Below are positions 18,079 to 27,820 of a DNA stretch of 64,000 nucleotides, piece by piece. The notes beneath the pieces are model-generated. The model made no database searches. It was not told the DNA's origin and was given only the letters and a program-made list of their open reading frames with translations. A program made the position numbers and the translations under genes. This stretch comes from Aliivibrio sp. (GTDB lineage: Bacteria > Pseudomonadota > Gammaproteobacteria > Enterobacterales > Vibrionaceae), in NCBI GenBank assembly GCA_016764915.1, contig JAESQY010000131.1, forward strand, positions 20,894 to 84,893, read 5' to 3'. Within the stretch, counting starts at the first letter, position 1. Every line of letters starts with the position of its first letter.

Positions 18079-20220
18079 ATGTTAGATAATCTTAATTTTA
18101 AAACGAAATTACTCTCTGGGTACGGTGCCGTATTACTCTTGATGCTAGCCATTACGATGATCGTATTTTTTAGTGTCAAATCTCTCATCAGCAACTTTAA
18201 GTGGGTTGATCATACTCATGAAGTGTTGGCTGAGGCTTCGAGTATTGAAGCTGCTGCTGTGGATATGGAAACGGGGATGAGAGGTTACCTTTTAGCAGGG
18301 AAAGAGGACTTTTTAGACCCATATGTTAACGGCAATAAAACATTTACCAATTTAGTCAAAAGCTTATCAAGTACTGTTTCAGATAATCCAGCTCAGATGG
18401 AGCTGCTAAGGCAGATTAAACTGACGATTAGTGAGTGGCAAGAAAATGTTACGGAGCCTGTCATTGCATTGCGAACAGAGATAGGCGACTCGAAAAGCAT
18501 GAATGATATGGCAAATGTAATTAAAAAAGCGGAAGGTAAACAGTATTTTGATAAGTTTAGAGAGCAGATGAAGACCTTTATAGGGCGAGAGCAAGAACTC
18601 ATGGGAACTCGTCAAGAAAAGGCTAAAACAAGTAACAGCATTTATGAATTGAAACAACTCAACCAATGGGTAGAACACACCTACCAAGTCATTGCAACCG
18701 CTCAAGCTATTGTCTCATCAGCGGTAAATATGGAAACAGGCATGAGAGGGTTCTTATTGGCTGGCCAGGATCAGTTTTTAGCACCGTATACAGCAGGAAA
18801 GAAAGATTTTTATGAACTTATTAACGAGTTATCGAAGACAGTTTCAGATAACCCTGCGCAAGTTAAACTATTAAATGAAAGTAAAATAACCATCGATACT
18901 TGGATAAGTAATGTGGTTGATAAACAGATTGCTCTGCGTCGGGATATAGGTAACGCGAAAACTATGGATGACATGGCCGACCTTGTAGGTGAAGCTAAAG
19001 GGAAAGTCTATTTTGATAAATTTCGTCAACAGATTAAAACGTTCAAAGACAGAGAAACTGCACTGATGGAGTCAAGGTTGTTGTCTTTAGAGAGTACTGA
19101 ATCATTCGTGATTAATAGTACTATTTTTGGAACGTTAATCGCCATTATTGTAGGCATCTCTATTGCTCTTATTTTAACACGTCATGTAATGAGCCTGCTT
19201 GGAGGAGAGCCTAAATACATCGCAGAAATTGCAGCATCGGTTGCAAAAGGTGATTTGACGATAGCCCTTCATAGCAACGGTAAAGAAGAGGGCATCTTTG
19301 CTGAAATGCGAAAAATGATGGATTCTCTGAAAGATAAAACGGAGTTGGCACAAAAGATTGCCGCCGGAGAGTTGCATGAGAATGTGAAATTAGCCTCTGA
19401 TCAAGATACATTAGGGATTGCATTACAAGATATGATTGAGAACTTAAATAATGTTCTTAGTCAGACACAAATAACCAGTGACGAAATTTCACAAGGCAGC
19501 GGCAGTGTCTCTACCAGCAGTAATGCACTTTCGCAAGGAGCGGCGCAACAAGCAACGAGCTTGGAGAATATATCTTCATCATTGAATGAACTTTCGACAC
19601 AAATTAATGAGAATGCCAATAATGCGAATCAAGCTCGAGAGCTCGCTTCTCAAGCCCAAACTGAAGCCAAAATTGGCAGTGACAAAATGGCGGATATGAT
19701 TGATGCTATGTTTGAAATCACCCAAGCCAGCGAAAGTATATCAGGGTTCATCAATATTATTGATGAAATAGCAGCCCAAACGAATCTGCTGGCATTAAAT
19801 GCGGCTATTGAAGCAGCTAGAGCCGGTGAGCAGGGGAGAGGATTTGCTGTTGTGGCCGATGAGGTTAGAAGCTTAGCCGCAAGAAGTACAGAGGCGGCTG
19901 TGGAAACGTCGAAATTGATTGAACGCTCGGTAGAAAAAACGAAAAGAGGCAGCTTGATTGCGTCAGAAACCGCAGATAGTCTACAGAAAATTTATAACAG
20001 TGTGAGTAAAACATCGGTGTTGGTTGATGAGATAGCAAATGCAAGTAGCGAACAAGCAACGGGAGCAGAACTGATCAATCAAGGAGTGGTTGAAATAGAC
20101 GGAGTGACACAACAAAACAACAGCACAGCACAAGAAAGTGCGGCCTCAGCAATTCAGTTAGAGCAACAGGCAGACCAATTAAAAGAGATGCTTTCGAAGT
20201 TTAAACTGCAACTATCATAA
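18079..20220 (+). CDS. Methyl-accepting chemotaxis protein with tandem CHASE3 sensors
   Basis: A 713-residue chemoreceptor. TM1 is at about 12-34; then two consecutive CHASE3 domains (about 40-190 and 195-345) that are close copies of each other: both carry METGMRG(Y/F)[12 protein letters not shown] and YFDKFR. TM2 is at about 350-370, a HAMP follows, then the signalling hairpin, whose tip [24 protein letters not shown] matches the kinase-control consensus. There is no C-terminal pentapeptide tether for CheR/CheB. CHASE3 ligands are generally unknown. A strong bidirectional terminator separates it from the convergent second receptor. Confidence 0.93.
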   Translation: MLDNLNFKTKLLSGYGAVLLLMLAITMIVFFSVKSLISNFKWVDHTHEVLAEASSIEAAAVDMETGMRGYLLAGKEDFLDPYVNGNKTFTNLVKSLSSTVSDNPAQMELLRQIKLTISEWQENVTEPVIALRTEIGDSKSMNDMANVIKKAEGKQYFDKFREQMKTFIGREQELMGTRQEKAKTSNSIYELKQLNQWVEHTYQVIATAQAIVSSAVNMETGMRGFLLAGQDQFLAPYTAGKKDFYELINELSKTVSDNPAQVKLLNESKITIDTWISNVVDKQIALRRDIGNAKTMDDMADLVGEAKGKVYFDKFRQQIKTFKDRETALMESRLLSLESTESFVINSTIFGTLIAIIVGISIALILTRHVMSLLGGEPKYIAEIAASVAKGDLTIALHSNGKEEGIFAEMRKMMDSLKDKTELAQKIAAGELHENVKLASDQDTLGIALQDMIENLNNVLSQTQITSDEISQGSGSVSTSSNALSQGAAQQATSLENISSSLNELSTQINENANNANQARELASQAQTEAKIGSDKMADMIDAMFEITQASESISGFINIIDEIAAQTNLLALNAAIEAARAGEQGRGFAVVADEVRSLAARSTEAAVETSKLIERSVEKTKRGSLIASETADSLQKIYNSVSKTSVLVDEIANASSEQATGAELINQGVVEIDGVTQQNNSTAQESAASAIQLEQQADQLKEMLSKFKLQLS

Positions 20221-20224
20221 AACA

Positions 20225-20254
20225 CAATAATGCGGCTGTTAGGCCGCATTATTG
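20225..20254. terminator. Bidirectional terminator between convergent receptor genes
   Basis: A perfect 12-base stem, CAATAATGCGGC / GCCGCATTATTG, with a six-base loop. It lies between the stops at 20220 and 20264; an A-rich flank gives a U-tract potential on each strand. Confidence 0.85.
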
Positions 20255-20263
20255 TTAAGAGTG

Positions 20264-22165
20264 TTAGCTAAGTTTAAAGGCATTAACAATGAGCTTTAAT
20301 TGCTCATTTGCCTGAGTTAAATTCTCGGTTTCTAATGTGGTGGCTTCACCATTAAGAGACAGTGTATCTACAATATCTCTAATAGCTGACATGTTAGTGG
20401 TGATTTCACTGGCAACGGCGCTCTGCTCTTCTGCTGCAGTAGCTATGATGATATTCACATCATTAATGTGCGTGACTGACTCAACTACAATATCAAGATT
20501 GTCGGCCACCAGGTTGGTATTTGCGACCGTTTTTTCACAGGTAGATTTAGTCGCATTAATTGACTCTAGTGCATGACTTGAACCATCACGAAGTCGGGCA
20601 AGAGTCTGAGCAATTTCTGCGGTGCTGGCTTGTGTTCTTGCTGCAAGAGCTCTTACTTCATCAGCAACAACAGCAAATCCTCTCCCCTGTTCACCCGCCC
20701 TAGCTGCTTCAATAGCCGCATTAAGTGCCAATAAGTTTGTTTGAGCTGCAATGTCACCAATCACTTCAAGCACGGAGGTAATTTCCAGTGTGTTCTTTTC
20801 AATTTCAGTGATGCTTTCACTGGTTAACTCAAACTCTTCAACCAGTTTACCCACCGAGGCGGTTGCATCTAATACAACGGATTTAGATTGAGCAACTTGC
20901 TCATTGCTTAACTGAGTTGCGTGAGAAGCTTCAGAAGCATTGTTGGCTACATCATTCGCAGTAACACTCATCTCTTCAATAGCGGTTACGATTTGCAATG
21001 TTTGAGATGAATGGTCTGAAAGAACCTGATTGTTGGTTGCAGTCTGGTTATTAAGTTGTTGGACACTGACACTAATGTTAGACGACGCACTGCTTACGTT
21101 TAGCATGAGTGATTGTAGGTTTTCAATAAAATGATTAATGCCTTGGGATATTTGACCTAACTCATCGTGGCTGTTTACAGGTAAGCGGCGAGTTAAATCC
21201 CCGTTACCTTTTGATAAGTCGTGAATAACCTCATTAAGTATGATAATTGGGCGGTACAGTTGATTAAGAACAATAAATACGATGGCTATAGAGATAAAGA
21301 TGATGATTGCAGAGGTCCAAATAGCATCGGTTAATGCCGCATTAACATCAGAATAGATCACTGATTTATCGATACCTATATAAAGAAACCATTTTTTATT
21401 GTCAACAATGGATATTTCCGTGAAGTAAGCGCGCTTATCGACCCCTCCCCATTGATAATCAGTAGAACCAGAGTGGGTCGCCGCCATCTCTTTTTCTAAT
21501 ACAGGAATGTCAAAATTATCGCCAAGCCTATCGGTTGGGTCTGTTGATGCCAATTGAACAAAATTTTCATTTAAAATAAGTATGGATGCACCAGAAAAGT
21601 CGATTGCACGGATGGTATCGTTAAGAAGGTTCAATGATATATCACCGGTAACAATGCCATCAGGACCTGCTGGGGTAGCAATACTCACCATGAGCTCGCC
21701 AGTGGTATCATCCTTATACACGTCAGTGATGATAGTTTTTTGTTTCTGCATGGCCTCTTTGTACCAATCACGGGTACGTGGGTCATAGTCTGAGACATGA
21801 AAAACGCCGTTGTCACCACCAGAATCACCAAAAGCACGCCCATCTTTATAACCTGCGGTAAAGCTAAAGAAATTACCAGCATGGGTAATGATCTTAGCGA
21901 TATCGACATATTCATGGTCAAGTTTATCAGCTTTGAAGTAAGCTGCGCTCGACTCTAAGATGGTTACTTTTGAGTCTAATGATGCTTCAATCTGTTGCTT
22001 AGCACCATTAACGATTTGACGAGCAGTATTTTCAATGGAAGTAATTTTGTCATTTTTAATGGTGTTGTAAGAGAGCCAATTAGTGGTGAGAAGAGTTACT
22101 GATATTAACAAAGCAACAGTGAAAATGATGCGTTGTTTAAATCCAAGATTTTTTAGTAAAGACAT
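20264..22165 (-). CDS. Methyl-accepting chemotaxis protein with dCache sensor
   Basis: A 633-residue chemoreceptor: TM1 at about 13-33, a periplasmic double-Cache domain at 40-275 (motifs [11 protein letters not shown] and [19 protein letters not shown] are typical of dCache_1), TM2 at about 283-303, HAMP, then the methylation helices and the tip [25 protein letters not shown]. dCache_1 receptors commonly bind amino acids or related small molecules; the ligand here cannot be read. It is convergent with the CHASE3 receptor; there are no che genes nearby, so both work through the central pathway. Confidence 0.92.
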   Translation of the reverse strand: MSLLKNLGFKQRIIFTVALLISVTLLTTNWLSYNTIKNDKITSIENTARQIVNGAKQQIEASLDSKVTILESSAAYFKADKLDHEYVDIAKIITHAGNFFSFTAGYKDGRAFGDSGGDNGVFHVSDYDPRTRDWYKEAMQKQKTIITDVYKDDTTGELMVSIATPAGPDGIVTGDISLNLLNDTIRAIDFSGASILILNENFVQLASTDPTDRLGDNFDIPVLEKEMAATHSGSTDYQWGGVDKRAYFTEISIVDNKKWFLYIGIDKSVIYSDVNAALTDAIWTSAIIIFISIAIVFIVLNQLYRPIIILNEVIHDLSKGNGDLTRRLPVNSHDELGQISQGINHFIENLQSLMLNVSSASSNISVSVQQLNNQTATNNQVLSDHSSQTLQIVTAIEEMSVTANDVANNASEASHATQLSNEQVAQSKSVVLDATASVGKLVEEFELTSESITEIEKNTLEITSVLEVIGDIAAQTNLLALNAAIEAARAGEQGRGFAVVADEVRALAARTQASTAEIAQTLARLRDGSSHALESINATKSTCEKTVANTNLVADNLDIVVESVTHINDVNIIIATAAEEQSAVASEITTNMSAIRDIVDTLSLNGEATTLETENLTQANEQLKLIVNAFKLS

Positions 22166-22519
22166 AAAAACATCAAACCTCTAATAGAATTATTAACGCT
22201 GATTATATAAAACAGCATGGTATAAATCTAATTTCAATACAGGCATTGCTTTGTTATAAACTTGTTAAATGAGAATAGTTTAGCGGTAATGATTTTGAGC
22301 TGAAATACTCTTTTTAAGAGGTGGGTATGGGTAATAAGATGATATTGGCTATATGTTGTATAAAGTTTAATGGGTAAGTGCGTGAGTCGCTCGCATAACT
22401 ATGCATTTATCTGGGTGTTAACAGATTTAATATTAATAAATATTTTTGACAAGGAGATAAATAGAGTAGCAAGTATAGGTGGGTGAGCTTACCTCTTTGT
22501 AAGCTCATCAATGAAATCA
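22166..22519. other. 354-base intergenic region
   Basis: No gene or RNA was recognised. It is AT-rich and should contain the chemoreceptor promoter and the terminator region of the small gene at 22520. Confidence 0.4.
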
Positions 22520-22789
22520 CTATGCTTCACAAATTACGCTCATCTTTGCTGGGACTAAAGGGTTACCAAATAGTTTAATCTCTTCTCCTGCTTTTTGGCT
22601 GTGAGCGCTGCATAAAGGAACAACATACCACTCTTCGTCATTGGATTCTGACTTTTGCACGTGTGTACCAACCGTTGCTAAGCTTATACAACTTCTCTCA
22701 ACACACATACCGAGTTTTGCCTCACTAAATTCTTGCCAATGTGTTAGCCAGTTTTCTGAAGTGTTTTCTGTAATGTTCTTAACTTTCAT
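22520..22789 (-). CDS. Small Cys/His protein, HNH- or treble-clef-like
   Basis: An 89-residue protein with CVERSC (about residues 29-34), GTHVQ (about 41-45) and WYVVPLCSAHS (about 57-67). The C-x4-C, H and C-x2-H layout suggests a treble-clef zinc site like that of HNH nucleases, but the catalytic core is not convincing and the function is unknown. The start is ATG 22789, with an AAGGAT-like site upstream. Confidence 0.55.
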   Translation of the reverse strand: MKVKNITENTSENWLTHWQEFSEAKLGMCVERSCISLATVGTHVQKSESNDEEWYVVPLCSAHSQKAGEEIKLFGNPLVPAKMSVICEA

Positions 22790-23014
22790 TTTGTATCCTT
22801 AAGTTTAAAATAAATTGTAATATAACCATTAAATTGAAGGATTATTCCTAGGGCCTATTACCACTTATTTTTGGTTTTTTTTATACATACCGTGGGAACA
22901 TATTGGCGTAAATTTAATGAATTAAATGCATTATGTGCAATTTATATGAAGACAGAAAAGCGTATTGATGGTTGTGTGGTAGGAAACAGAATGTCTCCTA
23001 GTATGTTAGTTGTA

Positions 23015-24967
23015 TTATGTTCGCTTAAAAATGATTGATGAATATGAATCAAGGTTTGTAAGGGGTTCGGGTTTGTGCAAACCATAGCCTTGGCCAAAAT
23101 CGACCTTCATATCATGCAGTAGATCGGCAAGTTCAGGTGTTTCAACATACTCTGCAATGGTTTTTAATCCTAATGAATTTGACATGTGCACGATAGCTTC
23201 AACTAAAGCCGCATCGGAGTCGTTATGTCCTAGTATTTTGATGAGGCTACCATCTATTTTTAGATAATCAACATTGAGGTCACGCAAATATGCAAACGAT
23301 GAAAAACCACTACCAAAGTCATCTAATGAGAATCGGCAACCCAGCGCTTTTAAACTGCGAATAAATTCTCTTGCGCTATCAATGTTAGTCATTGCGGCAG
23401 ATTCGGTTATTTCAAAAATGAGCTGGTGAGCTCTTTCTGACGCTGATATCAAATGAATTAATTCCGGTAGATAGGCCTTATCAGCTAGGGTGTGTGCTGA
23501 CATGTTTACTGAGAAGTGGGTATCATTGTTTAGTTCTGTGGATAATAGAGTCTCAATGACCCAGCGATCAATTTTTGGCATCAGTCCAAACCGTTGCGCA
23601 GCGGGTAAAAACAGGCCAGGGGGAACGATCTGATTATTCTCATCTATGCCACGAAGGAGAATCTCAACATGTCCACCTGTCTCACCAGGTTGGAGCGGAA
23701 CAATACTTTGCCCATACAGACAGAAGTGATTCTCTAGTATCATTTGTGGTATTTTTGCTGCCCATTGTTCTTCACGTCTTATCTCTAATAACATCGGGTC
23801 TGACTCTTCATAGATAAGAACTTTTGCACTGCCTGGAGTTTTTGCCAATCGACATGCTGCATCAGCACGTGATACTAATTCAGTGAAAAGAAAATTTGCT
23901 TTACCTTTCGCAATACCAACGGATGCGCCTAGCTTCATAGGTTGACCCATCCACTCAAAATCATGTTGTTCAACCATAGCCACCAATAGCGTAGCCACTT
24001 TTTGAATACGTTCGATTCCATGGATATCGCTTAACCAAATGACAAATTCATCACCCCCTACTCTCGAGAGGGTACAGCCTTCTTTCTTACAAAGTGAGCC
24101 CATTTTTTTGGATAGATCGATTAACAGCTCGTCGCCTACAGTGTGACCACATAGATCATTAATTAATTTAAATCTATCAAGGTCGATATAAGCCACCACA
24201 CCGCCGGCCGCGTGATTTTCCATAGCAATAGAAAGCCCTCGCCGATTTAGTATCCCGGTTAATGTGTCGTGAAGGGCCTGATGCTCAAGTGTGCGACTGA
24301 TCTGCATGCTTTTACGGTAAATAAAAATACTGAGTACGACACTAATAAAAACACTGAGTACAGAGAATAAGCCCAGTGTCCAAAATAGAGTGGATTTATT
24401 AATTTCAAGCTGTTCGATCGTGTGTATCTCGTGCTCTTCAGATGTTTCAACGATCTCATCGAGAGCGTCTTCCATCTCGTAGATGTACTGTTTGTAGGTA
24501 GCCATCGATTCCATTGCATGTTCTTGTTCGAAATTATTACTGTTTAGCATACGAGTAATCACCAACGAAATACCTTCGCTGTAGGCGCGAAACTGCCCAG
24601 CAAGTATTGCGATGGCGGTGCCATCATGTATGACACTCTCTTGTAGCTCCTGTTCAAAAATAGAAAATTGTCGTTCAGTAGCGGCTAAAGCGTCATGCCA
24701 ACGAAGTTGGACTCGTTGCAAATCTTGAGGAGAGTGATTATAGAGGAGAATATCTTTTTCAAGTTTTCGTAGATTAATGACCATACTCTTCAAGGTCAAA
24801 CCTTCCACTTGAGCGTCAGAAAAAGTGACTAAATTTTCACTGAGAACATTGGTCAACTGTTCCATTTTCCAAGCTCCAAACATCCCTTGCAATATGATGA
24901 GAAAAGCGATGCTCAATAAACCAAAAGCGGTACTTCGTCCCAAACGTTTTGATTCAATATAAAGCAT
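23015..24967 (-). CDS. Membrane GGDEF-EAL c-di-GMP enzyme
   Basis: A 650-residue protein: TM1 at about 15-33, a periplasmic four-helix sensor at 35-190, TM2 at about 192-215, GGDEF at 230-385 and EAL at 400-640. The GGDEF signature is intact (RVGGDEFVIWL), with the metal Asp in VAYIDLDRFKLIN. The EAL site reads EIL rather than EAL, but the other catalytic positions (N in NMSAHT, E in FEITES, DD in SLDDFGSGFSSF, K in YLKIDG, E in AEYVET) are all present, so phosphodiesterase activity is likely. Which activity dominates cannot be told. It is a separate unit with its own upstream AT-rich region. Confidence 0.9.
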   Translation of the reverse strand: MLYIESKRLGRSTAFGLLSIAFLIILQGMFGAWKMEQLTNVLSENLVTFSDAQVEGLTLKSMVINLRKLEKDILLYNHSPQDLQRVQLRWHDALAATERQFSIFEQELQESVIHDGTAIAILAGQFRAYSEGISLVITRMLNSNNFEQEHAMESMATYKQYIYEMEDALDEIVETSEEHEIHTIEQLEINKSTLFWTLGLFSVLSVFISVVLSIFIYRKSMQISRTLEHQALHDTLTGILNRRGLSIAMENHAAGGVVAYIDLDRFKLINDLCGHTVGDELLIDLSKKMGSLCKKEGCTLSRVGGDEFVIWLSDIHGIERIQKVATLLVAMVEQHDFEWMGQPMKLGASVGIAKGKANFLFTELVSRADAACRLAKTPGSAKVLIYEESDPMLLEIRREEQWAAKIPQMILENHFCLYGQSIVPLQPGETGGHVEILLRGIDENNQIVPPGLFLPAAQRFGLMPKIDRWVIETLLSTELNNDTHFSVNMSAHTLADKAYLPELIHLISASERAHQLIFEITESAAMTNIDSAREFIRSLKALGCRFSLDDFGSGFSSFAYLRDLNVDYLKIDGSLIKILGHNDSDAALVEAIVHMSNSLGLKTIAEYVETPELADLLHDMKVDFGQGYGLHKPEPLTNLDSYSSIIFKRT

Positions 24968-25134
24968 ATTGATGACCTCATAATTATGAACACATGCCGA
25001 ATGGTATCCGGTTAAATAACTTTCAATTCAGCAAGTTGAATTGTCAAAATTATCATGGTGAGCAATTAAAGAATAGAGGGATTCGTACTGTATAACAAGC
25101 ATTTAACATGACGATGTGAGGTGTGATGTTAGTT

Positions 25135-25171
25135 CAAAAAAAATAATCGCGCTAACAAAGGGGTTAGCGCG
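25135..25171 (-). terminator. Rho-independent terminator for the VF530-like gene
   Basis: A perfect nine-base stem, CGCGCTAAC / GTTAGCGCG, with a six-base loop. On the minus strand it is followed by a long U-tract (the run of As around 25135-25143). Confidence 0.92.
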
Positions 25172-25195
25172 GGATAGTTCATTGAGAACTAGTGG

Positions 25196-25594
25196 TTATC
25201 GACGATGATGATGTGACCTATTCGATGAACGGGCTTTGTGAGCCGAAGCCGCTTTAGCTTGTGATAGTTCGATGGACTCTACCGTTAATGCCATCGGTTC
25301 TCTTGGTTCGATACCCGCGGCAAAAGTACGCTTGCGAGGAGGCATTTCGTACTCTTCTTCAGAGACTCTAGGCATACGCATATATCGCGAAAGATAGAAT
25401 GCTTCAATTTTCTCTCTTGCCCACTCTGTTTTACGTAGGAATTTTAGACTGCCAGCAACGGTCGGATTGGTTCTAAAACAGTTAAATCGAAAGAAAGTAT
25501 CAAGGATATCCCAGCCATAGAAATCAACCAGTTCGGTAAGTAATACCTCTAATTTCAAGCCATGTAAGGGGTTATTCTGTTGTTCATCAAGCAT
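25196..25594 (-). CDS. VF530/DUF2132-family DNA-binding protein
   Basis: A 132-residue protein. Residues 7-75 match the VF530 (DUF2132) fold: NNPLHGLKLE, WDILDTFFRFNCF, NPTVAGSLKFLRKTEWAREKIEAFYL. The domain was first characterised in Vibrio fischeri and is thought to bind DNA. The C-terminal 55 residues are a basic extension ending in a His/Arg cluster, longer than the core family, which could add nucleic-acid affinity. Confidence 0.88.
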   Translation of the reverse strand: MLDEQQNNPLHGLKLEVLLTELVDFYGWDILDTFFRFNCFRTNPTVAGSLKFLRKTEWAREKIEAFYLSRYMRMPRVSEEEYEMPPRKRTFAAGIEPREPMALTVESIELSQAKAASAHKARSSNRSHHHRR

Positions 25595-25851
25595 TGTGCA
25601 TCCTAGGAGTGTTCATGATATAGACGAGGCTGATTATACTCTTTTGTGCTATTTATTAAACAACAGTCAATCGCTTAATTAGTATTAGCTTATACGGTAT
25701 AGATTGGTCTTGAGTTGGCTTTTAAACAATATGGAATTGAACTCAGAAATAGAGCAGGACTTGGAACATATGGGAGTATAGCAGAAGAGGTATGGTGTTA
25801 TTGAAATTGAAAATTGACGCAGATGACTATAGCCATCCACGTCGATTCGAA

Positions 25852-26064
25852 TTAAAGCGCTACAACGTTAGCTGCTTGAAGACCTTTTTGGCCTTGCTCT
25901 ACTTCGAAAGATACTTTCTGGCCTTCAGCTAAGGTTTTGAAACCTTCAGAAGCGATAGCACGGAAGTGAACGAATACGTCAGCGCCGCCATTGTCTTGAG
26001 TAATGAAACCAAAACCTTTCTCTTCGTTAAACCACTTTACTAGACCAGTTGTTTTATCAGACAT
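25852..26064 (-). CDS. Cold-shock protein, CspA family
   Basis: Start at ATG 26064, preceded by AAGGGAC; the extra upstream codons from 26091 belong to the leader. The 70-residue OB-fold has RNP1 KGFGFIT and RNP2 VFVHFRAI, so it binds single-stranded RNA or DNA. A long leader without genes follows upstream (to about 26220 on the minus strand), as is usual for cold-induced csp mRNAs, whose leaders regulate stability and translation; no cold-box could be confirmed by eye. Confidence 0.95.
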
Positions 26065-26399
26065 TTGATGTCCCTTGTATTTGAAATTCATAAATTTATC
26101 GTAACAGCACGATACGCTGACTGCTGAATTAAGATATGAAATAAAGTCATAGAAACACTTAGGATAACAACGGTTATGAAGCTTTCTTAGGTTTAACTTA
26201 CACTTGCAGTTTCATTAATAATTCTTTAGCAATAAAGCGATACGAATAGTACCTTAGTGGCTATTTTTGTAAAGGAATAAATCCTACATATTTCAAATTT
26301 AACGATAAGCAAAGTTCAGATGTGTGATCAAATCAATAGTTTATATGATTTTTATAAACAAAAGAGTTAGAAGTAACTGTATAAACCCCGATGGAGAAG
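26065..26399 (-). promoter_or_regulatory. cspA-type 5' leader and upstream region
   Basis: No gene is seen in these 335 bases. The part adjacent to the cold-shock gene is probably its long regulatory leader. The remainder, towards the glycosyltransferase relic, is AT-rich and shows nothing recognisable. Confidence 0.4.
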
Positions 26400-26581
26400 A
26401 TGATGAGCCTTATTAGTATTGTTATTGTTATTATTACTACCCTAAATGAAGAAAAACGTATTGGACGTTGATGGAAGACCTGACGAATCAAACATCACAG
26501 GATTTTGAGGTGATTTTAGTTGATTCAAATATCCAAGACGCCACGTGTGAAGTGGTGAGTGCCTACCAAGAGACTGCCTAA
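26400..26581 (+). pseudogene. GT2 glycosyltransferase relic, frameshifted and truncated
   Basis: The first frame reads MMSLISIVIVIITTLNEEKRIG and then hits a stop. Moving one base gives LMEDLTNQTSQDFEVILVD, then SNIQDATCEVVSAYQE before TAA at 26579-26581. Together these give the classic family-2 glycosyltransferase N-terminus (the V-I-I-T-T-L-N-E-E-x-x-I strand and the F-E-V-I-L-V-D-S nucleotide site). Only about 60 of the usual 250 or more residues remain, so this is a relic with one frameshift and a missing 3' end. It is probably not functional. Confidence 0.72.
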
Positions 26582-26618
26582 CCTCATAATACAAAAGATG
26601 TCGGCTCAAGGGGGAAGT

Positions 26619-26807
26619 TTAGGCCGAAACAACGGGGGTATATATTTTCATCTCGAATACTCTTGAGAGCCGTGAGTCCATCTGGTTTTGGTAAACCACG
26701 ATACCGTCAAGAGAAAGCTCTGCTATCAAGCCGGCTCTCTCCAATGTTTGAATGATCTGTTCTCCTAATCTGCGTTCATCTTCAACAACGCTAACAGTAA
26801 GTACCTC
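26619..26807 (-). pseudogene. CutA-like fragment without a start codon
   Basis: The open stretch reads LTVSVVEDERRLGEQIIQ, then a GLIAELSLDGIVVYQ strand and RVFEMKIYTP before TAA. The pattern of strand, E-x2-x4-I-x2-L-E-x2-L, strand with V-V-Y-Q, and a second strand resembles CutA-type (PII-like) proteins, but it lacks any start codon in frame (the nearest ATG at 26811 is out of frame) and about 40 C-terminal residues. A degenerate response-regulator start is an alternative reading. Low certainty. Confidence 0.35.
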
Positions 26808-26874
26808 TCATTTTTGTTAATGAATGTCACGTACTATTGATGCCACTTATATTAGATTAAAAAATAGGGATGTT

Positions 26875-27249
26875 ATGAATTGGTATTTAATGACGATAAA
26901 GCAGTATGTTGACTTTAGTGGCAGAGCAAGACGTAAACAGTATTGGTTTTTTACACTCATCAATATCATCTTGAGCCTATTATTATCATCACTCGATGGT
27001 TTGATTGGTTTATTTAATGTTGATGCAGGTTTGGGGTTGATCAGTGGTTTGTATTCTTTGGCTATTCTACTGCCGGCAATAGGGGTTACGGTGAGACGTT
27101 TACATGATACTGGTCGCACTGGCTGGTGGCTTTTAATTGGTCTTATCCCATTGATTGGAGCATTAGTGCTTCTTTATTTTTTAGTGAGCAATGGAGAAGA
27201 GCAAACCAATAGATTCGGTACAAATCCCAAAATGGATGATTTTATGTAA
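26875..27249 (+). CDS. DUF805 inner-membrane protein
   Basis: Start at ATG 26875 (MNWYLMTIKQYVDFSGRARR), which is the canonical DUF805 start, with AGGGA just upstream; an ATG at 26824 would add residues not seen in the family. The 124-residue protein has four hydrophobic helices and the family signature RRLHDTGRTGWW. The function of DUF805 is unknown. A terminator follows at 27273-27303. Confidence 0.92.
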   Translation: MNWYLMTIKQYVDFSGRARRKQYWFFTLINIILSLLLSSLDGLIGLFNVDAGLGLISGLYSLAILLPAIGVTVRRLHDTGRTGWWLLIGLIPLIGALVLLYFLVSNGEEQTNRFGTNPKMDDFM

Positions 27250-27272
27250 ATAAAAAAATTCCGTAAATAATG

Positions 27273-27303
27273 AAAACCGTGACGATGGTGTTACGGTTTT
27301 TTT
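27273..27303 (+). terminator. Rho-independent terminator after the DUF805 gene
   Basis: The stem AAAACCGTGAC / TGTTACGGTTTT closes around GATGG and runs into Ts, 24 bases after the stop at 27249. Confidence 0.82.
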
Positions 27304-27820
27304 GACTCTGTGAATAAGTGATCTATCTATAAAAACGGCAAGTAATTTATCTTGTATACATTTATAAAATCGTGATGTCTGAAAAATTGAGCCTCCGTTT
27401 CCCTCTCAAAATTGAGAGTTTTTATAATGAGAGGCTTATTACTTTGATCGTGGTCATTTATTATACAGTTACTTTGTTAGTGACTTATTACTTTATGTTT
27501 GATTTGTTAATTATAAATAAACCCTCTTAGTGGATTGTTATGCCATAAATAGCCTTACTTTATTCAGAGGTAAATATAGCTTAGCGTCAGTGGTGTTATA
27601 TCAATATTGAATTATTTGTAGTGAATATTTCTATTTAAATACTGAATTAAATCTTCCGATATTTTATAACTTCTTGTGTTATGAATTATTTCAACATGAG
27701 TGTTGTTACGTATTGCTCTCAACTGTGTTGCGCGTTTGACAAGTTATTTAAGATTGTATATACCATTGATAGTCTTAAGTTTCTGCAATTGATAATAATA
27801 AATATAAGGTGGCATGTATA
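27304..27820. other. 517-base intergenic region with a hairpin plus T-run
   Basis: No protein gene is seen. A hairpin CTCTCAAA-ATTGAGAG at 27413-27428 is followed by TTTTT, which looks like a second rho-independent terminator, with no gene between it and the first. An overlapping alternative pairing, CCTCTCA (27412-27418) with TGAGAGG (27438-27444), would exclude it. The rest is AT-rich and leads to the permease gene. Confidence 0.55.

Noticed and set aside
19174..19423. Antisense frames within the chemoreceptor gene
   Set aside because: Composition follows the antisense of a conserved plus-strand domain; no start signal is present.
25800..25851. Near-palindrome GATGACTATAGCCATC after the cold-shock gene
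   Set aside because: Palindromic but with no U-tract on the minus strand; not a convincing terminator or operator.
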